Of a stretch of 64,000 nt of DNA, positions 19,171 through 31,616 are shown piece by piece; position 1 is the stretch's first letter; every line of letters begins with the position of its first letter. A program made the position numbers and the translations under genes. Source of the DNA: Lysinibacillus fusiformis (GTDB taxonomy: Bacteria > Bacillota > Bacilli > Bacillales_A > Planococcaceae). The stretch is taken from NCBI RefSeq assembly GCF_003049525.1, contig NZ_PYWL01000009.1, positions 1 through 64,000 of the forward strand, read 5' to 3'. Under the pieces are notes generated by a model. The model saw nothing but the letters and a program-made list of their open reading frames with translations, was not told the DNA's origin and did not search any database.

Positions 19171-21423
19171 ATGGAACAGTTAACAAAAAATTTACTAGCA
19201 GGGATGAATCCTGAACAAGAAAGAGCGGTCAAAACCACTGAGGGACCACTACTGATCATGGCTGGTGCTGGATCAGGAAAAACCCGAGTATTAACACATC
19301 GTATTGCTTACTTAATCATAGAAAAGGAAGTATATCCATCCAAAGTTTTAGCCATTACATTTACTAATAAAGCTGCTCGTGAAATGCGAGAGCGTATTGA
19401 CGGTATTCTAGGCAATGGAACTGGTGATAGTATGTGGGTATCAACTTTCCACTCCATGTGTGTAAGAATTTTACGTCGCAATATCGATCAACTAGGCATA
19501 TCTCGTAATTTTTCCATTCTAGATTCTACGGATCAACTTTCGGTGATTAAAAATGTAATGAAGGATGAGAATATCGATCCGAAGCGGTTTGAGCCACGAG
19601 CGATTTTAAATGCTATTAGTGCAGCCAAAAACGAGTGCATTACAGCAGATGATTACGCGAGTCAAATGAATGATAAAAACCCTTATGAACAAACCGTTGC
19701 ACGTGTTTATAAAGGCTATGAAAAAAGATTACGTCGCAACCAATCCCTCGATTTTGATGATTTAATTATGACAACCATTACGTTGTTCAAGCGCGTACCA
19801 GAAGTGCTGGAATACTATCAAAATAAATTTCAATATATTCATGTAGATGAATATCAGGATACTAACAAATCCCAATACTTACTTGTGCAATTATTAGCTG
19901 AAAAATTTAAAAATATTTGTGTTGTAGGGGATTCTGATCAATCAATATATCGCTGGCGTGGAGCAGATATTGGTAATATCCTCTCCTTTGAAAAGGATTA
20001 TCCGAATGCTAAGGTGATTATGCTTGAACAAAATTATCGTTCAACTAAACGCATCCTACAAGCAGCAAATGACGTCATTCAAAATAATACAACACGTTAT
20101 CCAAAAGAACTGCGCACAGAAAATGCAGAGGGTGAAAAAATTGCGCTATACAAAGCTTATAATGAGCAGGAAGAAGCACAATTTGTTGTACAAACCATCC
20201 AACAGTTGATGGAAAAGGAAAATCGTACATTTGATGATTTTGCCATATTATATCGTACGAATGCTCAGTCTCGTGTGATGGAGGAAGTACTAGTTAAATC
20301 CAATATGGTTTATCAAATTGTTGGCGGAACAAAGTTCTATGATCGAAAAGAAATTAAAGACTTACTTGCTTATTTGCGCCTAATTGCTAATAATGACGAT
20401 GATTTATCACTTGCACGTATTATTAATGAACCAAAGCGTAGTATTGGTGCCACATCTTTTGAGAAAATGGCCCGCTATGCTATCGAGCAGGATCGCTCCA
20501 TTTTTGATGCTATGAATGATCTCATTTTCATGGGTCTGTCTGGGAAAGCAGCGAACTCAGCAGAACAATTTTATGCAATGATTAAAGGTTTTACAGGAAT
20601 GCAAGAATATTTATCGGTCACTGAACTAGTAGAGCAAGTCATTGATAAATCTGGCTACCGCACAATGCTACAAAATGAAAAGACGATAGAGGCTGAAAGT
20701 CGTTTAGAGAATATTGAAGAATTTTTATCTGTCACAAAAGCATTTGAGGAGCGCAGTGATGATAAAAGTCTCATAGCGTTTTTAACGGATTTAGCATTAA
20801 TAGCTGATATCGATGCTCTTGATAAAGAGGATGCATCCAAGGGAAATATTATTTTAATGACGATGCATGCTGCTAAGGGCTTGGAGTTTCCTATTGTTTT
20901 TATTATCGGTATGGAAGAAAACATTTTCCCTCATTCACGCTCACTTGATGATCAAGATGAAATGGAGGAGGAACGCCGCCTTATGTATGTTGGTGTGACG
21001 CGTGCAGAGGAACGACTATATTTAACATGTGCACAAAGCCGAACGATTTTTGGTCGTTCAAGCTTTAATAATGCTTCAAGATTTTTAGGTGAGATTTCTG
21101 AAGATATTACCGAGTCTATTTCTAAAGCTGGTGCTAAAACGAATGTACCGTTTGCTACTAGCAATCGTTCAACAGGTGGTTATCAAAAACGTACACTTGG
21201 GTCCGTTCAACAAACTCAGCCTGCCACAGCTCGCTTACAATCAACAGGCGGAGATCAGTATGGCTGGAAGGCTGGAGATAAAGCCGTCCATAAAAAGTGG
21301 GGCACAGGTATGGTTGTAAGTGTAAAAGGCGAAGGTGATAGTACTGAGCTTGATATTGCTTTTCCACAACCAATTGGTATTAAGCGATTACTGGCACAAT
21401 TTGCACCGATTGAAAAAGCGTAA
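19171..21423 (+). CDS. pcrA: ATP-dependent DNA helicase PcrA
   Basis: PcrA is the essential UvrD-family helicase that unwinds DNA 3' to 5' in repair and rolling-circle replication. About 750 residues. Walker A is AGAGSGKTR at 31-39; motif II reads DEYQDTNK, motif [17 protein letters not shown], motif [12 protein letters not shown] and motif [12 protein letters not shown]. The C-terminal basic tail ends in the small domain that binds RNA polymerase in homologues ([15 protein letters not shown]). The ATG at 19171 follows AAGGCGGTG and gives the normal N-terminus. Confidence 0.97.
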   Translation: MEQLTKNLLAGMNPEQERAVKTTEGPLLIMAGAGSGKTRVLTHRIAYLIIEKEVYPSKVLAITFTNKAAREMRERIDGILGNGTGDSMWVSTFHSMCVRILRRNIDQLGISRNFSILDSTDQLSVIKNVMKDENIDPKRFEPRAILNAISAAKNECITADDYASQMNDKNPYEQTVARVYKGYEKRLRRNQSLDFDDLIMTTITLFKRVPEVLEYYQNKFQYIHVDEYQDTNKSQYLLVQLLAEKFKNICVVGDSDQSIYRWRGADIGNILSFEKDYPNAKVIMLEQNYRSTKRILQAANDVIQNNTTRYPKELRTENAEGEKIALYKAYNEQEEAQFVVQTIQQLMEKENRTFDDFAILYRTNAQSRVMEEVLVKSNMVYQIVGGTKFYDRKEIKDLLAYLRLIANNDDDLSLARIINEPKRSIGATSFEKMARYAIEQDRSIFDAMNDLIFMGLSGKAANSAEQFYAMIKGFTGMQEYLSVTELVEQVIDKSGYRTMLQNEKTIEAESRLENIEEFLSVTKAFEERSDDKSLIAFLTDLALIADIDALDKEDASKGNIILMTMHAAKGLEFPIVFIIGMEENIFPHSRSLDDQDEMEEERRLMYVGVTRAEERLYLTCAQSRTIFGRSSFNNASRFLGEISEDITESISKAGAKTNVPFATSNRSTGGYQKRTLGSVQQTQPATARLQSTGGDQYGWKAGDKAVHKKWGTGMVVSVKGEGDSTELDIAFPQPIGIKRLLAQFAPIEKA

Positions 21424-21437
21424 GCGGAGGAACGTAA

Positions 21438-23441
<2,004 letters not shown>

Positions 23442-23447
23442 TAAAAA

Positions 23448-23503
23448 CACTGATGACATACCCTCAAGAAAGGTATGAATTACGCTAATGAATATTATCA
23501 GTG
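23448..23503 (+). other. nested stem-loop between ligA and camS
   Basis: An outer pair, CACTGAT / ATCAGTG, encloses an inner hairpin, CATACC / GGTATG. No T run follows. It may mark an RNA processing point; this is a weak structure. Confidence 0.4.
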
Positions 23504-23548
23504 ATTCGTCGAACCAAATTGATTATGAGTAAAGGAGCACTAAATAAA

Positions 23549-24688
23549 ATGAAGTCTTTTCGACTCATTCCAGCACTTGTAGCAGCTGCAATGTTAGTCG
23601 GCTGTGTACCTTCTAATGAAGGGGGAACAGAGCTTACGCAGGAAACACAACAAGATGAAAAAACTGAAACAACTATTATCCCCAGCATACAAATTGATGA
23701 ATCTTATTATAAGACACTTATTCCTTATAAAGAGAGTGCCAGTAGAGGTCTAGTTGTATCTAATATTTATACGAAATATGATATGAAGGAAGTAGAAGCA
23801 GGTTTAATGCGTCTCTCTCACCATGAGTTTGACACTGAAAACTATTACTTTCAAGAGGGTCAATATTTAGCTGAAAGTACAGTCAGCTCTTGGCTGGCTC
23901 GAAGCTCTCAGACAGAGGATGGATTAAATCCACCGATAACTGATACAATGACACCCGAAGAGCGAGCAAAAAAGGCACCTATTTACTTATCTCATATTGT
24001 TGAGCAAAATTACTTAACAAAAACTAAAGATAATAAAGTAAAATTAGGTGGAATTTCAATAGGACTTGCGCTTAATTCTATTTATTATTATCAAAAAGAA
24101 CAGTATGGCGAATATTACGAGGAACCAATATCAGAGTCTGAGCTTGTTGAACAAGGCAAAAAAATGGCTGCTGAGATCGTTTCACGTTTACGTACAGGTG
24201 ATGAGCTAAAGGATATTCCAATTGTAGTTGGCTTGTTTAAGCAACAAGCCCGCAATCAGATTATTCCCGGCGCCTATTTCAGCTATGGTGTAGCAAAAGC
24301 TGGACAGAACAACATTGCTGATTGGGAAGGGATAGATGAAAATTATGTATTATTCCCAACAGATGATTCGCAGGATGTTTATCGAGACGTGAGTAAAAAC
24401 TTCAAAATCTTTAAGCAAGATGTTGATAAATATTTCTCAAATTATACAAGTGTTATTGGTACAGGTTTCTATCGCAATAAAGAAATCCAAAAACTGACGA
24501 TCGAAATTCCTATTCAATTTTTCGGTAAAGCAGAAATCATTGGATTTACACAATATTTGACAGGTATTCTAATCAATCGATTTAATAATATTCATGTTGA
24601 GGTGAGTATTACTTCTGTCAATGGTCCGGAGGCATTAATCAATAAAAAGGCCAATGATACGGATCCTTATGTACATGTCTATGAATAA
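23549..24688 (+). CDS. camS: CamS family sex pheromone-type lipoprotein
   Basis: This 379-residue lipoprotein corresponds to B. subtilis YerH and to staphylococcal CamS, whose signal peptide releases a cAM373-like peptide. The signal is KSFRLIPALVAAAMLVGC with the lipid-bearing Cys at position 19, followed by a Thr/Glu-rich linker and the CamS domain. AAAGGAG stands 11 bases before the chosen ATG. The body has no known catalytic motif and its function in Bacilli is unknown. It closes the pcrB cluster; a terminator follows at once. Confidence 0.92.
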   Translation: MKSFRLIPALVAAAMLVGCVPSNEGGTELTQETQQDEKTETTIIPSIQIDESYYKTLIPYKESASRGLVVSNIYTKYDMKEVEAGLMRLSHHEFDTENYYFQEGQYLAESTVSSWLARSSQTEDGLNPPITDTMTPEERAKKAPIYLSHIVEQNYLTKTKDNKVKLGGISIGLALNSIYYYQKEQYGEYYEEPISESELVEQGKKMAAEIVSRLRTGDELKDIPIVVGLFKQQARNQIIPGAYFSYGVAKAGQNNIADWEGIDENYVLFPTDDSQDVYRDVSKNFKIFKQDVDKYFSNYTSVIGTGFYRNKEIQKLTIEIPIQFFGKAEIIGFTQYLTGILINRFNNIHVEVSITSVNGPEALINKKANDTDPYVHVYE

Positions 24689-24689
24689 T

Positions 24690-24719
24690 ATAGTCAGCCT
24701 TTGTGCTGACTATTTTTTT
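24690..24719 (+). terminator. terminator after camS
   Basis: Perfect nine-base-pair stem ATAGTCAGC / GCTGACTAT followed by seven T. Confidence 0.94.
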
Positions 24720-24922
24720 ATGTAGATAGAGATACTTAAAGGAAAACAACTGGTATAGATTAACAACACTTCGTTATAGTAGTGAAAGTTTCTATATTTT
24801 TGGTGAAAGTTGTGATTTTTAATAGGAAAAATGTTATGATTATTGGCATGGTTAAAACTTTATCCAACCCTATTGTTATCAATAAAAACAATAAATGGAG
24901 CAAGTATTCGGAGGTGTAAAAA

Positions 24923-25210
24923 ATGGCTAAATTAACAAAAGAAGAAGTAAAGCACGTGGCAAATTTAGCACGTCTTGCAATTACTGAAGAGGAAGCTGAG
25001 AAGTTTGCTGAACAGCTTGGTAAAATTACTGACTTTGCAGAGCAATTAAACGAACTAGATACAGCGAATGTTGAACCTACAACGCATGTTTTACCATTAG
25101 TCAATGTAATGCGAGAAGATGTTGCAGTAAAAGGTCTAGACCGTGAAGTAATGATGTTAAACGTAAAAGAACAAGAAGATGGTCAAGTAAAAGTACCAGC
25201 TATCATGTAA
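24923..25210 (+). CDS. gatC: Asp/Glu-tRNA amidotransferase subunit C
   Basis: GatC is the 95-residue belt subunit that stabilises GatA on GatB in the GatCAB complex, which converts Glu-tRNA(Gln) to Gln-tRNA(Gln). The family pattern is clear: [20 protein letters not shown], then [15 protein letters not shown] and the closing VPAIM. CGGAGG precedes the ATG. The 200-base upstream gap carries possible promoter elements (TTGTGA, TATGAT) but none I can assign firmly. Confidence 0.97.
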   Translation: MAKLTKEEVKHVANLARLAITEEEAEKFAEQLGKITDFAEQLNELDTANVEPTTHVLPLVNVMREDVAVKGLDREVMMLNVKEQEDGQVKVPAIM

Positions 25211-25234
25211 TACTAAAACATAGGAGGATTCCTC

Positions 25235-26698
25235 ATGACGTTATTTGAACGTTCAGCTAAGGAGTTACAAGCGGAAATTAAAGCAGGTAACTTATCTATC
25301 GCTGACTTAACGAAAGAAGCATACGAGCGCATTGCAAAGCTTGATGGCGATGTACAAGCATTCCTTGCTTCAAACGAAGAAAAAGCAACTGCACAAGCTG
25401 CTGAAATGGATCATGTACCATTTGAAGAGCGTGGACCGCTATTTGGTCTTCCGATTGGTGTGAAAGACAATATCGTAACAGAAGGCTTAGAAACAACTTG
25501 TGCCTCAAAAATTTTGGAAGGCTTTATGCCAATTTATGATGCAACTGTTGTCAACAAGCTACGTGAAGCCGGTATGATTACAGTCGGTAAACTAAACATG
25601 GACGAGTTTGCAATGGGTTCATCTAATGAAAACTCATACTACAAAACAACAAAAAATCCATGGAATCTAAATCACGTGCCAGGAGGATCTTCAGGTGCAT
25701 CTGCAGCTTCTGTAGCAGCAGGAGAAGTTCCATTCTCTCTTGGTTCCGATACAGGTGGTTCAATCCGTCAACCAGCAGCTTACTGTGGAGTTGTAGGGAT
25801 GAAACCTACATATGGTCGTGTGTCTCGTTTTGGTCTAGTGGCATTCGCCTCTTCTTTAGATCAAATTGGACCAATTACACGCAATGTTGAAGATAATGCG
25901 TTATTACTTGAGGCTATTGCGGGCTTAGATCCAAATGATTCTACTTCGGCTGACGTAGAGGTGCCAAACTATGCTGCAGCTCTTACTGGTGATATTAAAG
26001 GCTTACGTATCGCTGTACCAAAGGAATTCCTTGGTGAGGGTGTTGGCGAAGCAGCACGTCAATCAGTGCTTGAGGCATTAGAGGTATTAAAAGGCTTAGG
26101 TGCGACTGTAGAAGAAGTATCACTTCCTCATTCGAAATATGCGCTTGCAGCGTACTACATCCTTTCTTCATCTGAAGCGTCTTCTAACTTATCTCGTTTC
26201 GATGGTATCCGTTATGGTTTCCGTGCAGACAACGTGACAAATTTAATGGACCTTTATAAAGAAACACGTGCACAAGGTTTTGGGGATGAAGTAAAACGTC
26301 GTATCATGCTTGGAACTTATTCATTAAGCGCAGGTACGTATGATGCGTATTACAAAAAAGCACAACAAGCACGTACACTGATCAAAGCAGACTATGACAA
26401 AGTATTTGAAGACTTCGATGTCATCATTGGACCTACATCACCAACACCAGCTTTCAAAATTGGTGAAAATGTGGATGATCCGATGACAATGTATGCAAAT
26501 GATATTTTAACAATTCCGATGAACCTAGCGGGTGTACCTGCTATTTCCATTCCATGTGGTTTGGACAACGGACTACCACTTGGTTTACAAATAATTGGTA
26601 AATACTTCGATGAAGCTACTATTTACCGTGTAGCTCATGCTTTTGAACAAGCAACGGAGTTCCATAAACAAGTTCCTCAAATGTGGGAGGGAAAATAA
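25235..26698 (+). CDS. gatA: Asp/Glu-tRNA amidotransferase subunit A
   Basis: GatA is the amidase that frees ammonia from glutamine for GatB. The 487-residue protein has the amidase signature Ser-cis-Ser-Lys: GVKDN near residue 75 for the Lys, and GGSSGASAA with [12 protein letters not shown] at about 150-180 for the serines. GGAGG lies seven bases before the ATG. It lies between gatC and gatB, and its stop is one base from the gatB start. Confidence 0.98.
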   Translation: MTLFERSAKELQAEIKAGNLSIADLTKEAYERIAKLDGDVQAFLASNEEKATAQAAEMDHVPFEERGPLFGLPIGVKDNIVTEGLETTCASKILEGFMPIYDATVVNKLREAGMITVGKLNMDEFAMGSSNENSYYKTTKNPWNLNHVPGGSSGASAASVAAGEVPFSLGSDTGGSIRQPAAYCGVVGMKPTYGRVSRFGLVAFASSLDQIGPITRNVEDNALLLEAIAGLDPNDSTSADVEVPNYAAALTGDIKGLRIAVPKEFLGEGVGEAARQSVLEALEVLKGLGATVEEVSLPHSKYALAAYYILSSSEASSNLSRFDGIRYGFRADNVTNLMDLYKETRAQGFGDEVKRRIMLGTYSLSAGTYDAYYKKAQQARTLIKADYDKVFEDFDVIIGPTSPTPAFKIGENVDDPMTMYANDILTIPMNLAGVPAISIPCGLDNGLPLGLQIIGKYFDEATIYRVAHAFEQATEFHKQVPQMWEGK

Positions 26699-26699
26699 C

Positions 26700-28127
26700 A
26701 TGAACTTTGAAACAGTCATTGGTTTAGAAGTACACGTTGAGTTAAAAACAAACTCAAAAATCTTCTCACCAGCACCTGCTCACTTTGGTGCTGAACCAAA
26801 TACAAATACAACAGTAATCGATTTAGGCTATCCTGGTGTCCTACCAGTTCTTAATAAAAATGTGGTAGATTTCGCTATGCGTGCAGCTCTTGCATTAAAT
26901 ATGGAAATCGAACAAGAAACAAAATTTGACCGTAAAAACTACTTCTACCCTGATAATCCGAAAGCTTATCAAATTTCACAATTTGATAAGCCAATCGGTA
27001 AAAACGGCTGGATTGATATTGAAGTAGATGGCTATACAAAGCGTATCGGTATTACTCGTCTTCATATGGAAGAAGATGCGGGGAAACTTTCACATGCTGG
27101 AGATCACTCACTAGTGGACTTTAACCGTCAAGGTACTCCGCTTGTTGAAATCGTATCTGAGCCAGATATTCGTACGCCAAATGAAGCGTATGCTTACTTA
27201 GAAAAATTAAAATCAATTATCCAATATACAGATGTGTCTGACTGTAAAATGGAAGAAGGATCACTTCGTTGTGATGCCAACATCTCTATTCGTCCTTATG
27301 GTCAAGAAGAGTTTGGTACAAAAACAGAACTTAAAAACCTGAACTCCTTCAACTATGTTCGTCGTGGTTTAGAGCATGAGGAATTACGTCAAGCAGATGT
27401 ATTATTATCAGGTGGGGTTATTGACCAAGAAACTCGTCGTTTCGATGAAAAAACGGGTAAAACTATTCTAATGCGTGTGAAGGAAGGAACAGATGATTAC
27501 CGTTACTTCCCAGAGCCAGACTTAGTTCGTCTTTCTATTGATGACGCATGGCTAGAGCGAGTGAAATCAGAAATTCCTGAGCTTCCAGATGCTCGTAAAA
27601 AACGTTATGTTGAAGAGCTAGGATTAACACCGTATGATGCAGGAGTTCTTGTTATTTCTAAGGAAATTTCTGACTTCTTCGAGTCCATGATCGTCAACGG
27701 TGCAGATGCAAAACTTTCTGCTAACTGGTTGATGGGGGATGTTTCTGCTTATTTAAACGCAGAACAAAAAGACTTAAAGGATACGGCATTAACACCTGAA
27801 AACCTTGCTGAAATGGTGAAATTAATCACAAATGGTACTATTTCTTCTAAGATCGGTAAAAAAGTGTTTGCTGAATTAGTTGAAAATGGCGGTTCTGCAC
27901 AAGAAATTGTAAAAGCTAAAGGCTTAGTTCAAATTTCTGATGAAGGTGCTTTACTAGCCATTGTTACAGAAGTTTTAGATAACAATGCACAGTCTATCGA
28001 AGATTTCAAAAATGGTAAGGATCGTGCTATTGGCTTCTTAGTTGGTCAAATTATGAAAGCTACTAAAGGTCAAGCGAATCCACCAATGGTCAATAAATTA
28101 TTGCAACAAGAAATTGCCAAACGATAA
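26700..28127 (+). CDS. gatB: Asp/Glu-tRNA amidotransferase subunit B
   Basis: GatB phosphorylates the tRNA-bound glutamate and transfers ammonia. It begins [15 protein letters not shown], the invariant N-terminus of the family, which fixes the start at 26700 (GGGAGGG eight bases upstream). Metal-site and kinase motifs such as [21 protein letters not shown] and [10 protein letters not shown] are present, and the C-terminal YqeY-like tail ends LLQQEIAKR. 475 residues. A terminator follows. Confidence 0.98.
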   Translation: MNFETVIGLEVHVELKTNSKIFSPAPAHFGAEPNTNTTVIDLGYPGVLPVLNKNVVDFAMRAALALNMEIEQETKFDRKNYFYPDNPKAYQISQFDKPIGKNGWIDIEVDGYTKRIGITRLHMEEDAGKLSHAGDHSLVDFNRQGTPLVEIVSEPDIRTPNEAYAYLEKLKSIIQYTDVSDCKMEEGSLRCDANISIRPYGQEEFGTKTELKNLNSFNYVRRGLEHEELRQADVLLSGGVIDQETRRFDEKTGKTILMRVKEGTDDYRYFPEPDLVRLSIDDAWLERVKSEIPELPDARKKRYVEELGLTPYDAGVLVISKEISDFFESMIVNGADAKLSANWLMGDVSAYLNAEQKDLKDTALTPENLAEMVKLITNGTISSKIGKKVFAELVENGGSAQEIVKAKGLVQISDEGALLAIVTEVLDNNAQSIEDFKNGKDRAIGFLVGQIMKATKGQANPPMVNKLLQQEIAKR

Positions 28128-28143
28128 TTAATCGTTGTAACAT

Positions 28144-28186
28144 AGTAGCCGAGAGAGCTTAATCGCTTTCTTGGCTATTATTTTTC
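28144..28186 (+). terminator. terminator after gatB
   Basis: AGCCGAGAGAGC pairs with GCTTTCTTGGCT (two G-U) around TTAATC, extended by TA pairs, and followed by a T-rich run. Confidence 0.88.
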
Positions 28187-28287
28187 ATAAATGTAACAAA
28201 ATTGAAATTTGTAACACTTAATAGTTGTTTAAAAGGAGTATTCATAGCAAAATATAGAATAGATAATTATAAGGGGGACGAGAACCA

Positions 28288-28851
28288 ATGAAAACAGAAC
28301 AACAATATTTTAATGAAGCTATTTCGATTCAACAATATATGGACAATATGACGACTCTTAAAGAAGAGAGCTTCCGCATTTATGACGACTTTGCAGTGCC
28401 AACAAACGATGGCTTTATTGAATTATTAAAAGACAAGCAACCAAAAATTTTAACGATTACGGAAGATTGGTGCGGAGATGCTATGTTAAACAATCCAATC
28501 GTTCGTCGTGTTGCTGAAGCAGCCGGATTGGACATGCGTACAGTGTTCCGTGATGCGGATACAGATCTAATTGATCGTTATTTAACAAATGGAGGCCGTG
28601 CTATTCCAATTTACTTGCTATTAGATAGCACTGGTGAGGTGATTGGAAAATGGGGTCCACGTGCACCTGAATTACAAGAGCTTGTTGTAACGAAGCGCGC
28701 AAGCTTACCAGATAAAGAAGATCCAACATTTGAAGAGGCTCAAAAGGCCCTTTATGCGGAGATTCGTGAGGAAAATATAACGAACCAAGTATATTGGACG
28801 TATGTCTATGAAGACTTTAAAAAACAGGTGACAAACGCGTTACAAAAGTAA
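28288..28851 (+). CDS. thioredoxin-like family protein (single Cys, WCGD)
   Basis: A 187-residue cytoplasmic protein of the Thioredoxin_9 type. The region around residues 50-65 reads ITEDWCGDAM in place of the thioredoxin WCxxC, so only one active-site cysteine is left; RAIPIYLLLDSTGEVIGKWG around 110-130 carries the cis-Pro loop of the fold. This suggests a thiol protein that is not a classical dithiol oxidoreductase. GGGGG stands ten bases before the ATG. It is followed after 70 bases by dgkB. The cellular role is unknown. Confidence 0.85.
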   Translation: MKTEQQYFNEAISIQQYMDNMTTLKEESFRIYDDFAVPTNDGFIELLKDKQPKILTITEDWCGDAMLNNPIVRRVAEAAGLDMRTVFRDADTDLIDRYLTNGGRAIPIYLLLDSTGEVIGKWGPRAPELQELVVTKRASLPDKEDPTFEEAQKALYAEIREENITNQVYWTYVYEDFKKQVTNALQK

Positions 28852-28923
28852 CAAACGTAATGCAACATTTTAGCGAGTAAATCGTTGAATGAAATAGAAT
28901 CTTATGAAGCAGGAAGGTATGTT

Positions 28924-29838
28924 ATGAAACGAGCAAGAATCATTTATAATCCTACATCTGGACGCGAAGCGTTTAAGAAGCATCTACCAGAGGTGTTGGA
29001 AAAATTAGAAGTAGCAGGCTATGAAACATCCTGTCACGCAACAACCGGTGAAGGCGATGCAACACTTGCAGCAAAAGATGCAGTAGACCGTGGCTTTGAT
29101 ATAATCATCGCAGTTGGTGGAGATGGCACTTTAAATGAAGTTGTTTCAGGTGTAAGTCCATTTGAAAACCGTCCAAAAGTTGGTCTAATTCCAATGGGCA
29201 CTACAAATGATTTTGCCCGTGCCGTGCATATCCCGCGAAATATTGATGAAGCGGTAGACATTATTATACAAGGCGATACATTGCCAGTGGATGTCGGTCT
29301 ATTAAATGGAGAACGCTACTTCATCAATATTGCTGCTGGCGGACGGATTACGGAGCTAACATATGAAGTACCAAGTAAAATGAAAACAATGCTTGGGCAG
29401 TTAGCCTACTATTTAAAAGCAGTAGAAATGATTCCATCCATCAAAGCCTCCCATATGCGTATAGAATATGATGGGGAAGTGTTTGACGGGGATGCCATGA
29501 TGTTCTTATGTGGTTTAACCAACTCTGTAGGAGGCTTTGAAAAACTTGCACCAGATGCAAGTATTAATGATGGATACTTTACATTATTAGTGTTAAAGAA
29601 GGTTAGCCTTCCTGAGTTTATTCAACTAGCGGCTATGGCATTAAGAGGCGAACATTTAAATGATGACCGTGTCATTTACAAAAAAGCGAGTGTTGTCAAA
29701 GTCACTACTGAAAACGAAGTACATCTTAATCTAGATGGTGAATATGGCGGAGACGCTCCAGCTACCTTTGAAAATTTAAAGCGTCATATCGAAATTTTTG
29801 TCCCTCTTGCTGATATTCGCGAAGAGGACCGTATATAA
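28924..29838 (+). CDS. dgkB: diacylglycerol kinase
   Basis: DgkB phosphorylates diacylglycerol released during lipoteichoic acid synthesis, returning phosphatidic acid to lipid synthesis. About 304 residues. The nucleotide-binding GGDGT is at 65-69 within IIAVGGDGTLNEVVSG, and PMGTTNDFARA follows near 90. The ATG at 28924 is preferred over an in-frame upstream codon because AGGAAGG lies six bases before it and MKRARIIYNPTSGRE is the normal N-terminus. Same neighbourhood as in B. subtilis. Confidence 0.96.
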   Translation: MKRARIIYNPTSGREAFKKHLPEVLEKLEVAGYETSCHATTGEGDATLAAKDAVDRGFDIIIAVGGDGTLNEVVSGVSPFENRPKVGLIPMGTTNDFARAVHIPRNIDEAVDIIIQGDTLPVDVGLLNGERYFINIAAGGRITELTYEVPSKMKTMLGQLAYYLKAVEMIPSIKASHMRIEYDGEVFDGDAMMFLCGLTNSVGGFEKLAPDASINDGYFTLLVLKKVSLPEFIQLAAMALRGEHLNDDRVIYKKASVVKVTTENEVHLNLDGEYGGDAPATFENLKRHIEIFVPLADIREEDRI

Positions 29839-29844
29839 TATATG

Positions 29845-29883
29845 AAAAGCTCATCTTCGTTTTAGCGAGGATGAGCTTTTTTG
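29845..29883 (+). terminator. terminator after dgkB
   Basis: Thirteen-base-pair stem AAGCTCATCTTCG / CGAGGATGAGCTT with one G-U pair, then six T. Confidence 0.94.
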
Positions 29884-30063
29884 TATAAAGGAATCAGCAT
29901 ACTCTTGAAGAACACCAAAACGACTAAAAAGATAATAGACTAAAGCAAATAGCCCGCAGCGAAAAATTAAATATGTAGTAAGTCCAACCTTTAGAATTAG
30001 GGATTGTGAATGAATTAAGAAAAATGTTTGGCAAATGTGCGTATATTACATGAACAAATTTTG

Positions 30064-30112
30064 AAACCTTATTAATAGGCTGAAATTTCGGTCCATTATA
30101 AAGGTTTTTTTC
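30064..30112 (+). promoter_or_regulatory. possible leader terminator or attenuator of the cyd operon
   Basis: AAACCTT at 30064 pairs with AAGGTTT at 30101-30107, with inner pairs TAAT/ATTA and GG/CC broken by bulges, and a run of T follows. It stands upstream of the small ORF and cydA, so it could act as an attenuator. The rest of the gap 29884-30162 shows no further gene and no promoter I can assign. Confidence 0.4.
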
Positions 30113-30162
30113 GTTGTAATAGTGGAAAATGGGGTATGGATAAAGGAAAGGAAGTGTTGCTT

Positions 30163-30258
30163 TTGTATAAGTCACAGGAGAAGAAGCTTATTTGGCTAAG
30201 CTTTGGTGTTGCAATCATTATGCTACTTTCCATTCTTGGAAGAATATTTGGGAACTAG
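30163..30258 (+). CDS. small single-helix membrane protein upstream of cydA
   Basis: A 31-residue open frame (from TTG at 30163; 33 or 34 residues if TTG 30157 or GTG 30154 is used) reads as a basic N-terminus followed by one membrane helix: YKSQEKKLIW, then LSFGVAIIMLLSILGRIFGN. AAAGGAAAGG lies about ten bases before the TTG. Stop is 11 bases before the cydA ATG, and the AGGGGG ribosome site of cydA begins in its stop codon, so coupling is likely. No family is recognised. It could be an extra small subunit of the oxidase or a leader peptide. Confidence 0.55.
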   Translation: MYKSQEKKLIWLSFGVAIIMLLSILGRIFGN

Positions 30259-30269
30259 GGGGCAATGAG

Positions 30270-31616
30270 ATGATAAACGAATCAGCAGTCTATTGGAGTC
30301 GTGCATTAACTGAGTTAACTTTATCGTTCCACATCATTTATGCAACGATAGGAGTCGGTGTCCCGTTAATGATTATGATTGCTCAATGGACTGGGTATAA
30401 AAAGAATGATGAGCATTATATTTTAATGGCAAGACGTTGGGCACGTGGCTTCGTCATTACGGTTGCAGTGGGTGTTGTGACTGGAACTGCAATTGGCTTA
30501 CAACTATCATTATTATGGCCCAACTTTATGCAACTAGCTGGTCAAACCATTGCATTACCACTTTTTTTGGAAACGTTTGCATTTTTCTTTGAAGCTATAT
30601 TTTTGGGCATTTATTTATATACTTGGGACCGCTTCGATAGTCAGAAAAAGCATATGCTATTGTTAATTCCAGTTGCAGTAGGTGCATCGATGTCGGCTGT
30701 ATTTATTACAATCGTGAATGCCTTTATGAATGCCCCGAGAGGTTTCGATATTGTCGACGGGAACCTTGTTAATATTCAACCCTTCTTAGCGATGTTTAAC
30801 CCTGCTATGCCTACAAAGGTGGCGCATGTACTAGTAACAGCGTATATGACATCTGCATTTGTTCTAGCCGCTATAGCAGGATACCGAATGCTTAAAGGAT
30901 CGAAACATGTATACCATAAAAAAGCATTACTGTTACTGATGAAAATTGGTTTAATTTTCTCCATTGCAGCAGCTGTGATTGGAGATTTCTCAGGAAAATA
31001 CTTAGCGGAATATCAACCAGAAAAATTAGCTGCAGCGGAATGGCATTTTGAAACGGAAGGAAAGGCTTCTCTTGTTTTATTTGGCGTGCTAGATGGAGAA
31101 GAAGTGAAATATGCCATCAAAATTCCGTATGCTTTAAGCATTCTTGCACATTTTAATCCTAATGCAGAGGTAATTGGATTAGATCAATTCGAGGAAGAGG
31201 ATCTACCACCACTCTATATTCATTATCTTTTTGATATTATGGTCTCCATAGGTATGTTTATGGTGCTAGTTTCATTACTGTATGTTGTAGGGAAAGCACG
31301 GGGCTGGCAGTTTATTCATTCACGCTGGTATCGATGGATCATTGTGGCGGGGGGGCCACTTTCTATCATTGCTATTGAAGCGGGCTGGTGGCTTGCTGAG
31401 GTTGGACGTCAACCATGGATTCTTTATGGCTTGATGCGAACTCCAGAAGGGGCCACAACGAGTGATCATGTGGATTTAATGCTGTTGTTGTTTGCAGGTG
31501 TATATGCAGTATTAGCGGTAGGAAGCATTGTCGTCTTGGTGCGAATGTTTAAAAAGAATCCCATTGAGCGTGAGATTGAAGATCGCCACTCTGAAAAAGG
31601 CGGTGACATCCTATGA
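30270..31616 (+). CDS. cydA: bd-type quinol oxidase subunit I
   Basis: CydA carries the three haems of the bd oxidase and reduces oxygen with quinol. About 448 residues, nine membrane segments. The N-terminal ALTELTLSFHIIYATIGVG includes His21, matching the high-spin haem ligand, and GWWLAEVGRQPW holds the conserved GRQPW segment. The quinol loop is of the short type. It matches B. subtilis YthA better than CydA in gene context (small cydS follows). The ATG at 30270 follows AGGGGG; it overlaps cydB by four bases downstream. Confidence 0.93.
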   Translation: MINESAVYWSRALTELTLSFHIIYATIGVGVPLMIMIAQWTGYKKNDEHYILMARRWARGFVITVAVGVVTGTAIGLQLSLLWPNFMQLAGQTIALPLFLETFAFFFEAIFLGIYLYTWDRFDSQKKHMLLLIPVAVGASMSAVFITIVNAFMNAPRGFDIVDGNLVNIQPFLAMFNPAMPTKVAHVLVTAYMTSAFVLAAIAGYRMLKGSKHVYHKKALLLLMKIGLIFSIAAAVIGDFSGKYLAEYQPEKLAAAEWHFETEGKASLVLFGVLDGEEVKYAIKIPYALSILAHFNPNAEVIGLDQFEEEDLPPLYIHYLFDIMVSIGMFMVLVSLLYVVGKARGWQFIHSRWYRWIIVAGGPLSIIAIEAGWWLAEVGRQPWILYGLMRTPEGATTSDHVDLMLLLFAGVYAVLAVGSIVVLVRMFKKNPIEREIEDRHSEKGGDIL

